From positions 1 through 39,851 of the IMG/VR virus record IMGVR_UViG_3300040856_001453: 39,851 bases of DNA. One strand, 5' to 3'. The position numbers were made by a program, and so were the translations under genes. This DNA comes from a virus. Below the pieces are notes generated by a model, which did no database searches, had not been told where the DNA came from, and saw nothing but the letters and a program-made list of their open reading frames with translations. Positions 26,252 to 33,827 of the stretch are shown piece after piece (the stretch's first letter is position 1; each line of letters begins with the position of its first letter).

Positions 26252-27024
26252 GTGAGCTAAGACAAGGTCAGCTTGGGTACAATATCGAAGACGAGAACCA
26301 TGACGAACTGAAGAAGGGCGACGAGCCCATGGTTCTGATGAATGCTTTCGTCGATAAGATCCCTGACTTCAACGAGCAGATAGATCCAACTGAGATTGCT
26401 ATCGTGCTTAACCAAGGTAGCCTTGGTAGTTGTCAAGGTCATGCACTTTCCATGGTGTTTCAGATCTGCTACTTCCTAGCATCCGGCAGGTCAGCAATCT
26501 TCAGCCGTGCAGCAGGATACTATCTGAGCCAGAGGAAGGATGGTATCTCAGGTGACCGTGGATCTACCTTGTCAGGTGGCAGGTGGGTAGCCACTGAGCA
26601 TGGCATGTGCCTCGAAGAACACTGGCCTTACGTCGAGAAGTACAACCCAAGAGAACCTGAGAATGTACCGTACCAGTACAAGCTTAAGGTCAGCCGTCCT
26701 TTCAAGACGGTCGAGGAGATTGTCGAGTGGATCAAGCTTGGGCTCCCCGTCCAGACGGGCGTAAAGTGGGGCAGGGAGATGAACACCGAGGTCGTAGAGA
26801 AAGCTAGCAAGAGAGGCGGTGGTCACAGCACCTGTCTCTGGACGATGCGAGGTGAGTACGTCAACAACATTAACTCGTGGGGTCAGTCATGGAATGGTGA
26901 CGGCGTACACTGTTGGTCACTTGCGGCCATCGAGGAGATGCTAGATCATGGAGGGATCTTCGTTGGGTATTCACCAGATGGATTCGACTACCCAGAACCA
27001 GAACCAATTACCATAGAGGTGTAG
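26248..27024 (+). CDS. Papain-type (C1A) cysteine peptidase
   Basis: A 258-residue protein with the three hallmark sites of papain-family enzymes in order: N-Q-G-S-L-G-S-C-Q-G-H-A (oxyanion Gln and catalytic Cys, near residue 62), G-G-G-H-S (catalytic His, near 192) and N-S-W-G-Q-S-W-N-G-D-G (Asn site, near 211). It has no signal peptide or obvious propeptide. Family members cut peptide bonds; the target here could be virion or host proteins. No classical phage endolysin is seen in the window, so a lysis role should be considered, though C1A enzymes are not standard muralytic enzymes. It overlaps the exported-protein gene by ATGA. Confidence 0.8.
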   Translation: MSELRQGQLGYNIEDENHDELKKGDEPMVLMNAFVDKIPDFNEQIDPTEIAIVLNQGSLGSCQGHALSMVFQICYFLASGRSAIFSRAAGYYLSQRKDGISGDRGSTLSGGRWVATEHGMCLEEHWPYVEKYNPREPENVPYQYKLKVSRPFKTVEEIVEWIKLGLPVQTGVKWGREMNTEVVEKASKRGGGHSTCLWTMRGEYVNNINSWGQSWNGDGVHCWSLAAIEEMLDHGGIFVGYSPDGFDYPEPEPITIEV

Positions 27025-27025
27025 C

Positions 27026-27367
27026 ATGTGTCAGTTCGGTGAGAGCTTTCCGCTTGAGTCAATCAAGAACGTAATCGAGATCGTCCGCAGTGGAGAGATC
27101 GAAGCCAAGAAGTGGAAGCTCGTGAAAGAGATCTGCTGTGGCATCGGTACGGCTGCGAACATGATGGACGATGACATCCCTGATGATTTGATGGGTTCGT
27201 CTGGCTTGCAGGTGGATGAAGAAACCCTGCAAAAGCTTGATGATTTCGTCGCTAGCCAAGAGAATAAGGAGTTGATGCAGGCCATCCCTTGGCTGATGAT
27301 CATCAGAATCCTCCTGCCTATTCTGATCCAGACCTTCGGTGACGAAGAGGTTCCCCGCGAAGCATAA
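27026..27367 (+). CDS. Small protein with one C-terminal membrane helix
   Basis: A 113-residue protein whose first 85 residues are soluble and helical with acidic patches. It ends with a hydrophobic stretch of about 20 residues (P-W-L-M-I-I-R-I-L-L-P-I-L-I) and a short acidic tail, giving a tail-anchored topology. Two adjacent Cys lie in C-C-G-I-G near residue 38. No family is recognised. It sits one base after the C1A peptidase stop, so holin-like or peptidase-anchoring roles are both possible inferences. Confidence 0.65.
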   Translation: MCQFGESFPLESIKNVIEIVRSGEIEAKKWKLVKEICCGIGTAANMMDDDIPDDLMGSSGLQVDEETLQKLDDFVASQENKELMQAIPWLMIIRILLPILIQTFGDEEVPREA

Positions 27368-27376
27368 GAGGCCAGC

Positions 27377-28051
27377 ATGGATATCGTCCTTGTCATCGGA
27401 GACACGCATTGTCCATGCTTAAATCCTAAATACGTCGATCACTGCCTGAGCGCAGCAAACTTCTGGGGTGCTACTCGGGTCGTGATGATCGGTGACTTGG
27501 TAGATAATCACTGCCTCAGTTTCCACTTGCGGGAACCGAGGCTCAAGTCCGTTGACGTAGAGTATAGAAAGGCACTGAGGCAGGTGAAGCAGATCACCGA
27601 TGCATTCAGTCACTTGCCTGTAGACATGATGCTTGGGAACCATGACGTTCTCAACTATAGGTGGGCAAAGGAGGTTGGTCTCGACTCTGAGATCCACATG
27701 CGAAGCTTCTCTGCGATCTGGGATCTTCCAGATAACTGGACAGTGCATCCTCGCTATGCCATGCACAAGATTGGATCTGTCCTCTATCAACATGGAGACA
27801 GAGGTAGAGGCAATGCTCTGCTCAATGCACAGCAAGAATGGTCAAGCTTAGTCCAAGGCCACCATCACCAGCTTGCATCTGTTTCGTTTGTGCAGAATGC
27901 AAACAAAAGATTCTTCGCCGTCCAGTCAGGGTGTGGTGTCTCGCACAAAGCACTAGCCCAATCATACGGAAGGAAGTATGCGTCTCGTCCAGTGTTGTCT
28001 TGTGCTGTTGTCATCGGAAGCGAGACAGCAGTGGTGGAGCCCATGAGATGA
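27377..28051 (+). CDS. Calcineurin-like metallophosphoesterase
   Basis: The 224-residue product shows the full metal-binding motif set of the calcineurin-like phosphoesterase fold: G-D-T-H (residues 8-11), G-D-L-V-D (about 39-43), G-N-H-D (about 91-94), H-G-D (about 138-140) and G-H-H-H (about 155-158). Such enzymes hydrolyse phosphodiesters or phosphomonoesters with two metal ions; phage examples act on nucleic acids or small phosphoesters. The actual substrate cannot be read from sequence. GAGG precedes the start, and the stop overlaps the next gene as ATGA. Confidence 0.85.
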   Translation: MDIVLVIGDTHCPCLNPKYVDHCLSAANFWGATRVVMIGDLVDNHCLSFHLREPRLKSVDVEYRKALRQVKQITDAFSHLPVDMMLGNHDVLNYRWAKEVGLDSEIHMRSFSAIWDLPDNWTVHPRYAMHKIGSVLYQHGDRGRGNALLNAQQEWSSLVQGHHHQLASVSFVQNANKRFFAVQSGCGVSHKALAQSYGRKYASRPVLSCAVVIGSETAVVEPMR

Positions 28052-28335
28052 AAGATGTTTCCGGCATTAAGTTAAACGAGAAAGAATGGGAACTGACATT
28101 TGTTAAACGAGGCGAGATACCCAAGGACAGGTGGGGTGACTGCAACGTGAACACGAAGGTCATGCGTGTACGCAAGGACTTGTCTGACTACAACGTGCTA
28201 GCTACAGCCATCCATGAAATGCTCCATGCTTCTAGCTTCCACCTTCTCGATGAAGGCTGGGTAGACATTACTAGCACAGAGATAGCTAGAGTTCTTTTGA
28301 AGTCTGGTCTTGTGTCAGTGAACAAGTCTAGCTAA
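28048..28335 (+). CDS. Small HExxH metallopeptidase-like protein
   Basis: The start at 28048 overlaps the phosphoesterase stop (ATGA); an in-frame extension back to 27838 is rejected because it lies inside that gene. The 95-residue product contains A-I-H-E-M-L-H-A (zinc-binding HExxH) near residue 53 and a downstream acidic D-E-G-W-V-D-I-T that could supply the third ligand. The arrangement matches small zincin-like proteins common in phages, for which no substrate is established. It is the last gene of this operon, 32 bases before the next candidate promoter. Confidence 0.75.
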   Translation: MKDVSGIKLNEKEWELTFVKRGEIPKDRWGDCNVNTKVMRVRKDLSDYNVLATAIHEMLHASSFHLLDEGWVDITSTEIARVLLKSGLVSVNKSS

Positions 28336-28367
28336 CCAGAAAAATTTACCAATTGGATGAAGACCCC

Positions 28368-28395
28368 TTGCTGCCTGATCCTGTCTCCCTATATT
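28368..28395 (+). promoter_or_regulatory. Candidate sigma-70-like promoter of the recombination operon
   Basis: TTGCTG (28368-28373), a 16-base spacer and TATATT (28390-28395) form a reasonable promoter in the 91-base gap before the exonuclease gene. The expected transcript begins near 28402 and would start just before the CCAACAGGAGACA leader. Confidence 0.5.
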
Positions 28396-28410
28396 CAGGT
28401 CTTCCAATAA

Positions 28411-28423
28411 CCAACAGGAGACA
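28411..28423 (+). promoter_or_regulatory. CCAACAGGAGA leader / ribosome-binding site, candidate CsrA target
   Basis: CCAACAGGAGACA lies with its GGAG six bases before the exonuclease ATG. The same leader sequence precedes genes on the opposite strand at 36.5-39.4 kb, so it is shared between distant operons of opposite direction. The core A-C-A-G-G-A resembles a CsrA-binding site. Confidence 0.6.
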
Positions 28424-28426
28424 GAG

Positions 28427-29092
28427 ATGGATAAGCACAAGTGTGTATTCCATAAGGGTGAACAGGGTTCACCTGAATGGTTTCTTGCCCGACTCGGTAA
28501 GGTCACAGCCAGCAGGTTTGCTGATGTCATGACCAAGGGCAGAGGGTCAGCTACCAGTAAGACAAGTGAGTCTTACATGATGGAGCTTCTAGGTGAGAGG
28601 CTGACCGGAGAGTTCAAGCAGATCGTTAATGCTGCTGTGTCTTGGGGATCAGACAATGAAGACAGAGCAAGGCAGCTTTACCAGTGGCGCACCACTAATC
28701 ATGTTCAAGAGGTCGGCCTCGCTACCATGGATACGAATCCAATGGTGGGTGCTTCGACCGATGGCATGGTAGAGGATGACGGTGTCCTTGAGATCAAGTG
28801 TCCTTTCAATTCTGCCAATCACCTGCAAACAATTGCGGAGCGTCAGGTTCCCAAGGCATACGAGTGGCAGGTGCAGGGGCAGATGTGGGTTCTCAACAAA
28901 GAGTGGTGTGACTTCGTGTCGTTTGATCCACGCATGCCGGAGACACATCGCATGGCAATTATTAGGGTTGCCAGAGATGAAGAGAAGATCGAGTCTCTTG
29001 CTGAGAGAGTCGGAATCTTCTGTGAAAGACTACAAGAGATGCTTGGGTCTATTGACAAGAACGCATGTGAACTAAGCTTCAGGGTAGTGTAA
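28427..29092 (+). CDS. YqaJ / lambda-exonuclease-type recombination nuclease
   Basis: A 221-residue PD-(D/E)XK nuclease. Visible are the N-terminal S-P-E-W-F-L-A-R-L-G-K-V-T-A-S-R-F signature (residues about 12-28), a W-G-S-D-N-E-D-R-A-R helix near 80, and the active site G-A-S-T-D-G-M-V-E followed by V-L-E-I-K-C-P (Asp, Glu-x-Lys, about 107-125), with Q-V-Q-G-Q downstream. The family degrades one strand of duplex ends to prepare single strands for annealing. The neighbouring Rad52-like gene, coupled through TAATG, is its expected partner. Confidence 0.88.
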   Translation: MDKHKCVFHKGEQGSPEWFLARLGKVTASRFADVMTKGRGSATSKTSESYMMELLGERLTGEFKQIVNAAVSWGSDNEDRARQLYQWRTTNHVQEVGLATMDTNPMVGASTDGMVEDDGVLEIKCPFNSANHLQTIAERQVPKAYEWQVQGQMWVLNKEWCDFVSFDPRMPETHRMAIIRVARDEEKIESLAERVGIFCERLQEMLGSIDKNACELSFRVV

Positions 29093-29685
29093 TGGATATA
29101 TGGAATAAGGTATGCGTAACAAGTCCTGAGCATACAAAGACAGCGAACAACGGACGGTATAAGTTTACTTGCGTTGACCCGCAGTGGCAGACAATGCAAG
29201 CAACACAGGTGTTCGGAGCCTACGGTTCTGGGTGGGGCATCAAGGATTGCAAGTTTACAATACTAGAGGAAGCAGGGTTCATCATGCTTGAGGCTGTGTT
29301 CTTCTACAAGGAGAAGCAGAAGACGCACGAGTTCCCTTACGCAGTGGACATGCGGTTCAAGACAGGCGATGACGTTTGCAAGAAGCTGCTGACCAGTTTG
29401 CAAAGCAAGGCTCTATCCAAGTTAGGCTTTAGTGCTGACGTGTACATGGGTTTGTATGATGACGTGCAGTACGTCAAAGATGCAGGCATCAAGCACAGCA
29501 GCAAGAGCAGGCAGGCTCAGTGGGTGACTGAAGTTATCGGTAGCATCGAGAGATGCAAGACCGTTGAGGATCTTGAGAAGTGCAAGGCACGCATCGAGGC
29601 TATGACGGATAAGTCTACTGTTCCAGAAGATTATGTGGATGCAATCAATCAGGCAATGCACGACAAGCAGAAGGAGCTTGGATAA
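29092..29685 (+). CDS. Rad52-like single-strand annealing protein
   Basis: This 197-residue protein directly follows the exonuclease (TAATG overlap). Residues about 30-45 read V-F-G-A-Y-G-S-G-W-G, matching the T-x-x-F-G-x-x-G-x-G-W signature of Rad52/Sak-type annealing proteins. Near 95-125 there is L-L-T-S-L-Q-S-K-A-L-S-K-L-G-F-S-A-D-V, like the helix and strand in that fold. The C-terminal 50 residues are charged and helical. Family members coat single strands and anneal complementary DNA. ERF or RecT families are less fitting. Confidence 0.75.
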   Translation: MDIWNKVCVTSPEHTKTANNGRYKFTCVDPQWQTMQATQVFGAYGSGWGIKDCKFTILEEAGFIMLEAVFFYKEKQKTHEFPYAVDMRFKTGDDVCKKLLTSLQSKALSKLGFSADVYMGLYDDVQYVKDAGIKHSSKSRQAQWVTEVIGSIERCKTVEDLEKCKARIEAMTDKSTVPEDYVDAINQAMHDKQKELG

Positions 29686-29687
29686 GA

Positions 29688-31265
29688 ATGGTCGGAAGCA
29701 GGGCGTACCAACAGCGACTTGTGGACGGAGCCAGACAGAAGATTGCAGAAGGACACAGACGGATCTGCATGGTGTTGCCAACCGGAGGAGGCAAAGGATT
29801 CTGTTCAGGCGACATTATCAGGATGAGTGCAGAGAAGAACAAGGAGTCTATCTTCTTTGCAGACCAGAGGGAGTTGGTGTTCCAGTTGTCGAAGCAGCTA
29901 GACAGGATGTCTGTGCCGCACAGGAAGTTGATGGCTGGTACTATCAATGAGTTCCAAAGCTACGAAGAGGCAGTGGCTAGCAGCTATAGCTTTATCGCAG
30001 CGAAGGATACTTTGTGGGCAAGGGCATTCAGGAAGAGCAAGATTGAGCCACCGAGGGCTGACCTTGTCCAGATCGACGAGTGCCATAGGATCATGAGCCG
30101 CAGCTATCGCAAGATCATGGAGCATTACTGCGATAGCATACAGCTAGGATGGACTGCTACTCCTTGCAGGGCTGACAACCAATCACTTGGAAATCATTTC
30201 GATGCGATGGTTGTTGGTGCTACATACAAGGAGCTTCAGGATCTCGGGTTCCTCGTTCCGGTCAGGGTGCTAGCACCAGACAGGCCAGACCTGAAGGGAA
30301 TGAATGGCAAAGAGTACAGCCTTAAGGAGCTTGACTCACGGATGAACAAGGCTCCTCTGGTTGGCTCGATTGTCAGCGAGTGGAGGAAGCACGCTGATGG
30401 TCGGTCTACCGTTGTGTTCGCAAGCAGCGTAGATCACAGCATCCATATCCGAGACGAGTTCAGAAAGATACTAGGCACTAACTCAGATGGCAGTGAGCGA
30501 GCCGAGCATATAGACGGTAAGATGGATCAGGCAGAAAGAGATCGCATGATGGAGCGGGTGCGTGATGGACATGTTCTGGTTCTTTGCAATTATGGTGTGG
30601 CTCACACTGGTGTGGATATACCAAGATGGAAGTACATGATCTGCGCCAGACCAACTAAGAGCTTCGGCTTGTGGCGGCAGATGGGTGGCCGGATACAGCG
30701 TCCGTTCGAGAGTCACGATGAGTGTGTGATACAGGATCACAGTGACAACGCACATCGGTTCGGTTACCCAGACGAGGATGTAAGCTGGACGCTAGACGAT
30801 GGCACGAAAGCTCAGGACTTAGACAGGACACAAAGGAACAAGCCACCGCACACAAGCAAAGAGTCGGAGCCTTACAGTTGTCCTAACTGCGGAACTCCGT
30901 ATCGTGGCATGCGTTGCCCTATGTGTGGTCGCGTGTCAGCAAAGGCAGGCAAAGCCAAGGAGATGGAGAAGGGTCAGCTGAAAGAACTCGAACGTAGGAA
31001 GGTCAACCGTGCGGCAACACGCAATGACAAGCAGGCTTTCTGGGATGAGGTCTTGGGATGGGCTATCGGAAACAATAAGAAAGTTGGTGCGGCAGCATAC
31101 AGATACAAAGATAGGTTCGGGGTGTTCCCGCCTAGCTTTATACAGAATACTCCGCGAAGTTCGCAGTGGAGAATGAGTGCCAAGGAATTCTATCGTTCGG
31201 TTATTAAACCAGAGACAGAAAGATTAAGGAAAGAACTCGAAGATGAAAGTAAATCCGACGATTAA
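29688..31265 (+). CDS. SF2 DNA helicase with C-terminal zinc ribbon
   Basis: A 525-residue helicase of the UvsW / RAD25-like type. Motif I is P-T-G-G-G-K (about 31-36), motif II D-E-C-H (about 130-133), motif III T-A-T-P (about 155-158), motif V H-T-G-V-D (about 310-314) and motif VI M-G-G-R-I-Q-R (about 336-342). After about residue 395 come C-P-N-C-G and C-P-M-C-G, a four-cysteine zinc ribbon, and then a Lys-rich helical tail. Likely roles are branch migration or fork remodelling within the recombination operon. The 3' end overlaps the next gene by 23 bases. Confidence 0.85.
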   Translation: MVGSRAYQQRLVDGARQKIAEGHRRICMVLPTGGGKGFCSGDIIRMSAEKNKESIFFADQRELVFQLSKQLDRMSVPHRKLMAGTINEFQSYEEAVASSYSFIAAKDTLWARAFRKSKIEPPRADLVQIDECHRIMSRSYRKIMEHYCDSIQLGWTATPCRADNQSLGNHFDAMVVGATYKELQDLGFLVPVRVLAPDRPDLKGMNGKEYSLKELDSRMNKAPLVGSIVSEWRKHADGRSTVVFASSVDHSIHIRDEFRKILGTNSDGSERAEHIDGKMDQAERDRMMERVRDGHVLVLCNYGVAHTGVDIPRWKYMICARPTKSFGLWRQMGGRIQRPFESHDECVIQDHSDNAHRFGYPDEDVSWTLDDGTKAQDLDRTQRNKPPHTSKESEPYSCPNCGTPYRGMRCPMCGRVSAKAGKAKEMEKGQLKELERRKVNRAATRNDKQAFWDEVLGWAIGNNKKVGAAAYRYKDRFGVFPPSFIQNTPRSSQWRMSAKEFYRSVIKPETERLRKELEDESKSDD

Positions 31266-31674
31266 CGAAGACGTATCAGGGGCAGGTGTTTCTGCAAAGA
31301 CATTGAATGTATTGGAATGCATGCTATGGGGTGCGGTTTGCATGCCGGATTCCAGAGAGAAGATACTATCAATGAATCATGAACTGTTCAGTAAAGAGCT
31401 TGGGCTCAGAATGAACGGGCTAAGAGAAAGCTTGGATGAGAGGAAGGTAGATCAGCGTGTTGATGAATGGTTCATGAGCCATCGTGTCAACATCAAAGAA
31501 GCCAACAATGTGCTACAGGCTATCGAGACAACTCTGAATAGAGAGCATGAGCGTAAGACAATAGCAGACTTCAGTAATTTGATGAGGTCTTGCGCGCAGG
31601 TCGGTGACAGGAGGACGCTGGTTAAGTTGATGAAAGAGTGCCTCCAATCCCTTGGTGAGCCATGTCACAAGTGA
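31243..31674 (+). CDS. Helical protein, possibly replicative-helicase-associated
   Basis: The 143-residue product is wholly alpha-helical and starts inside the helicase gene. The stretch K-T-L-N-V-L-E-C-M-L-W-G-A-V-C followed by N-H-E-L-F-S vaguely recalls the N-terminal domain of DnaB-type helicases, but no ATPase domain is present, so a helicase loader or accessory is conceivable. This resemblance is weak and should be treated as inference. It overlaps the next gene by 13 bases. Confidence 0.6.
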   Translation: MKVNPTINEDVSGAGVSAKTLNVLECMLWGAVCMPDSREKILSMNHELFSKELGLRMNGLRESLDERKVDQRVDEWFMSHRVNIKEANNVLQAIETTLNREHERKTIADFSNLMRSCAQVGDRRTLVKLMKECLQSLGEPCHK

Positions 31675-32282
31675 TGGTTTGCTACCGCAAGGATTCAGTT
31701 GACGCTTGGTGTGGAGCGTGGATCTTCGACCGCTGCTTTGGTGGTACACAGATGCTAGCTCTAGACCATGAGCAGATGCCTGTCGTTGACAGCAGGACAG
31801 TGTTCTTTGTTGGGCTTAGGTACACATCGAGCCAGATAAATGAGATACAATTGTATTCGCACCGGGCAATGATGTTCGACAACAACACACGCAGTAAAAA
31901 AGACTACGCTAGGTTTCCATCTAACTGCGTGTTCGATGACTCTAGGGGTGTAGGTCTGCTTGCTTACGAGTGGTGTAAGTACAATGGGTATGTTGATAAC
32001 TTTGCGGGAGGTGGCTGGCAAAACAACAGGGACATAGCGAAGGGCATGTCGTCTCTTGCTAAGTATGTAAGCGACATCGAGACTGGATTGTTCAAGCTTC
32101 CGAATAGCGGATACATTAACCTTTGTGTTGATAGCTACGAATTAGAATCAAAGCAGTGGGATATGCTTGCACGAAGGGTAAGCGTTACGCCCGAGGCACT
32201 TACTACAGATGGCATGGCAATCGACAGGTATATCAGTAGAATGGAGGAGCGAGATGCCGCACCCAAGCAAGACAAAGGGTAA
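31662..32282 (+). CDS. DHH-phosphoesterase-like protein lacking the catalytic motif
   Basis: A 206-residue protein whose N-terminus, V-C-Y-R-K-D-S-V-D-A-W-C-G-A-W-I-F, resembles the first metal-binding motif of phage DHH phosphoesterases (H-x-D-x-D-G-x-x-A-A-W). It is followed by V-F-F-V-G-L-R-Y where those proteins have a strand and Asp, and by M-M-F-D-N-N-T-R where DHH-type proteins carry Asp-His-His. The key His pair is therefore missing. If related, it is likely inactive and may bind nucleotides or single strands. Without a profile search this remains a hypothesis. Confidence 0.5.
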   Translation: MSQVMVCYRKDSVDAWCGAWIFDRCFGGTQMLALDHEQMPVVDSRTVFFVGLRYTSSQINEIQLYSHRAMMFDNNTRSKKDYARFPSNCVFDDSRGVGLLAYEWCKYNGYVDNFAGGGWQNNRDIAKGMSSLAKYVSDIETGLFKLPNSGYINLCVDSYELESKQWDMLARRVSVTPEALTTDGMAIDRYISRMEERDAAPKQDKG

Positions 32283-32568
32283 TACATACGAGCGAGAGTT
32301 AGTCAACGCTGCGAAAGAAGCAGGCCTTGAGAGCAAGCGAGCGTATGCCAGTGACGGGAGATCCCTCGGTCTGCATGAGACGGTAGACCTGCTGATACAA
32401 GACAAGAAGATACAAGCAAAGAGAAGGAAGTCTATTGCTGCATTCATGCAGCCTACAGAACATGTCGATGCTGTTGCTATCCGGCAAGACAGAGGAAGTA
32501 CTTTGATAGTAGTCACGTTGGAAGAGTATCTTAACTTAATCAAGAGAGACGAAGATGGAATACGATAA
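32254..32568 (+). CDS. Holliday-junction-resolvase-like PD-(D/E)XK nuclease
   Basis: The ATG at 32254 is chosen over 32209 because GGAGGAG lies just upstream. The 104-residue product has the layout of Hjc-type resolvases: K-G-N-T-Y-E-R-E-L-V (Glu, about 7-16), then S-L-G-L-H-E-T-V-D-L-L-I (Asp, about 36-47) and I-Q-A-K-R-R-K (about 52-58), where Gln-x-Lys stands in for Glu-x-Lys. Resolvases of this fold cut four-way junctions after recombination or before packaging. It overlaps both neighbours by 14 or more bases. Confidence 0.7.
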   Translation: MPHPSKTKGNTYERELVNAAKEAGLESKRAYASDGRSLGLHETVDLLIQDKKIQAKRRKSIAAFMQPTEHVDAVAIRQDRGSTLIVVTLEEYLNLIKRDEDGIR

Positions 32569-32935
32569 TACAAATCGTGGAGTGTTGTTCGCTAACTACC
32601 AGAGACAGGATGAGGCAGACCCTGACTACTCTGGCAAGATCAACATCGAAGGACAGGAGCAGCCGCTGTACGCAAGGGTGCAGTCAGACACCAAGGTCGA
32701 GGTGTACTCTGCTGACGGGCTATGGAAAGGAGCCATCTCTAAGACAGACAAAGAAGGCAAGAGCGAGAAGTATCCAGACTGGAAAGGCGGTACGGCTACG
32801 CACTGGATTGCTGGGTGGAAGAAGACATCCAAGAAGGGTGCGAACTTCCTAAGCTTGAGCATCGAGAAGAAGCAAGATGCTGTCGATGCACCAGCACCTG
32901 CTTCAAAGCAAACTGACGAGCCGCTTCCGTTCTAG
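32555..32935 (+). CDS. SSB-like single-stranded-DNA-binding protein
   Basis: The 126-residue product begins N-R-G-V-L-F-A-N-Y, has a middle beta region, then W-I-A-G-W-K-K-T-S-K-K-G-A-N-F-L-S-L-S (about 83-101), a pattern shared by small phage OB-fold-like proteins. Its C-terminus is flexible and ends D-E-P-L-P-F, closely resembling the acidic, Phe-terminated tail through which bacterial SSB recruits partners. Protecting single strands in the recombination operon is the likely role. Fold assignment is inferred. Confidence 0.65.
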   Translation: MEYDNTNRGVLFANYQRQDEADPDYSGKINIEGQEQPLYARVQSDTKVEVYSADGLWKGAISKTDKEGKSEKYPDWKGGTATHWIAGWKKTSKKGANFLSLSIEKKQDAVDAPAPASKQTDEPLPF

Positions 32936-33351
32936 TGAAGCGAACAAGGATAAGGCAAGTCTCATCGAAGAGACGCAAGAGAATGAACGAGGTCAGGCCA
33001 TTGCGTCAGGCTCTCGTTCAGGCAGCGGGTCAATGCATGGCTTGCCATGTGTCAGCGAGAGATGCACGACTCGACTGTCATGAGATACTTAACGGTGCGT
33101 TGAGAGACAAGACTCTCGATGAGCCATGTTCGCTGCTTGTTCTGTGCTGGAACTGTAATTCAAATGAGATGACAGACAAGAAGCTATGGCCTGTAGCAAG
33201 GCAGCTAGCACTGTTACAGGAGCGGTCTCCTGATGCTTATGATTTAGTTCGTTTCAACTGGTTGAGAAATCCTGACGCACCAAATTATGTGGTGCAGGAG
33301 GAGGTAGATGTATATCGAAATGAATTCAAGAAGCGACGACCCAAGACATAG
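32935..33351 (+). CDS. HNH-like zinc-binding protein
   Basis: Starts with GTG at 32935, overlapping the previous TAG. The 138-residue product has C-M-A-C-H (about 34-38), L-D-C-H-E-I (about 46-51) and L-C-W-N-C-N (about 70-75), the Cys, Asp-His and Cys pattern of HNH-type nucleases, within a very basic N-terminus. The final catalytic His or Asn is uncertain. A junction or DNA nuclease role fits the operon, but some relatives may only bind zinc. Confidence 0.6.
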   Translation: MKRTRIRQVSSKRRKRMNEVRPLRQALVQAAGQCMACHVSARDARLDCHEILNGALRDKTLDEPCSLLVLCWNCNSNEMTDKKLWPVARQLALLQERSPDAYDLVRFNWLRNPDAPNYVVQEEVDVYRNEFKKRRPKT

Positions 33352-33622
33352 CTGGTTGGTACACAAGCTTGTTCATGATTACGATACGTTCGACTCGTTA
33401 ACTGCTGACGGACTTGATTCAGCAATCATTGGTGTCGCAGATATTAACGGCCAGCATGTCGCAGTTTACAGCACCAGCAAAGTGATCAAGTGTTTGATGG
33501 ATGATGGAATGAGCAGGGAAGATGCTGTCGAGTACTACCTGTTCAACATAGAACAGTGCCACATGGGTGATGGTACTCCACTCTTTATAGACGATGAAGG
33601 ATTAGATGATGCTTGTTCTTGA
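33308..33622 (+). CDS. Small acidic protein of unknown function
   Basis: A 104-residue protein starting at 33308 with GGAGG directly upstream and overlapping the HNH-like gene by 44 bases; the ATG at 33320 is a possible alternative start. It has a mixed alpha/beta pattern with strands A-I-I-G-V-A-D and V-A-V-Y-S-T, a helix S-R-E-D-A-V-E-Y-Y-L-F-N-I-E, and an acidic C-terminus. The segment around Y-L-F-N-I-E-Q-C-H-M-G-D looks like a conserved small-phage-protein motif, but no function is known to me. Confidence 0.65.
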   Translation: MYIEMNSRSDDPRHSWLVHKLVHDYDTFDSLTADGLDSAIIGVADINGQHVAVYSTSKVIKCLMDDGMSREDAVEYYLFNIEQCHMGDGTPLFIDDEGLDDACS

Positions 33623-33797
33623 GCGGAACTGGGGTGAGAAGATACTGATCGGAGATGACATTGTGATTGTGCTGTCGCATCCGATAGGTAAGAGGGGAGC
33701 GAAGATATCAATCGGTGCGCCGAAGGACACACCAATCCTGCGAGCAGAGATAGCACACCGCTATAAAAAAACGCCACCCGAGGAAGACCAAGGGTAG
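33609..33797 (+). CDS. csrA: CsrA-like RNA-binding translational regulator
   Basis: A 62-residue homologue of CsrA/RsmA. The start reads M-L-V-L-E-R-N-W-G-E-K-I-L-I-G-D-D-I, matching the first beta strand region of CsrA, with Leu4 and Arg6 kept. The second conserved block K-I-S-I-G-A-P-K-D-T-P-I-L-R-A-E-I contains the Arg equivalent to the RNA-contacting residue near position 44. A second ATG immediately upstream (33606) is also possible. CsrA dimers bind GGA-containing sites near ribosome-binding sites and block or stabilise mRNAs. The gene closes the recombination operon, and its last codons overlap a terminator stem. Many leaders in this genome resemble its binding consensus. Confidence 0.88.
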   Translation: MLVLERNWGEKILIGDDIVIVLSHPIGKRGAKISIGAPKDTPILRAEIAHRYKKTPPEEDQG

Positions 33798-33804
33798 CGT
33801 TTTC
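33764..33804 (-). terminator. Intrinsic terminator at the convergence of csrA and the reverse operon
   Basis: Arms ACGCCACCC (33771-33779) and GGGTAGCGT (33792-33800) flank a 12-base loop. Read as reverse-strand RNA the arms pair fully with one U-G wobble and are followed by seven T; read forward there is one C-A mismatch and only four T. It should stop reverse transcription best and may act weakly on csrA, whose stop codon lies within the right arm. Confidence 0.7.
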
Positions 33805-33827
33805 ATTGCATGTGGATAAGGCTTGTT

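Noticed and set aside
27838-28335. 165-codon forward ORF containing the HExxH protein
   Set aside because: Its first part lies inside the phosphoesterase gene in another frame; the ATG at 28048 with ATGA overlap is the natural start.
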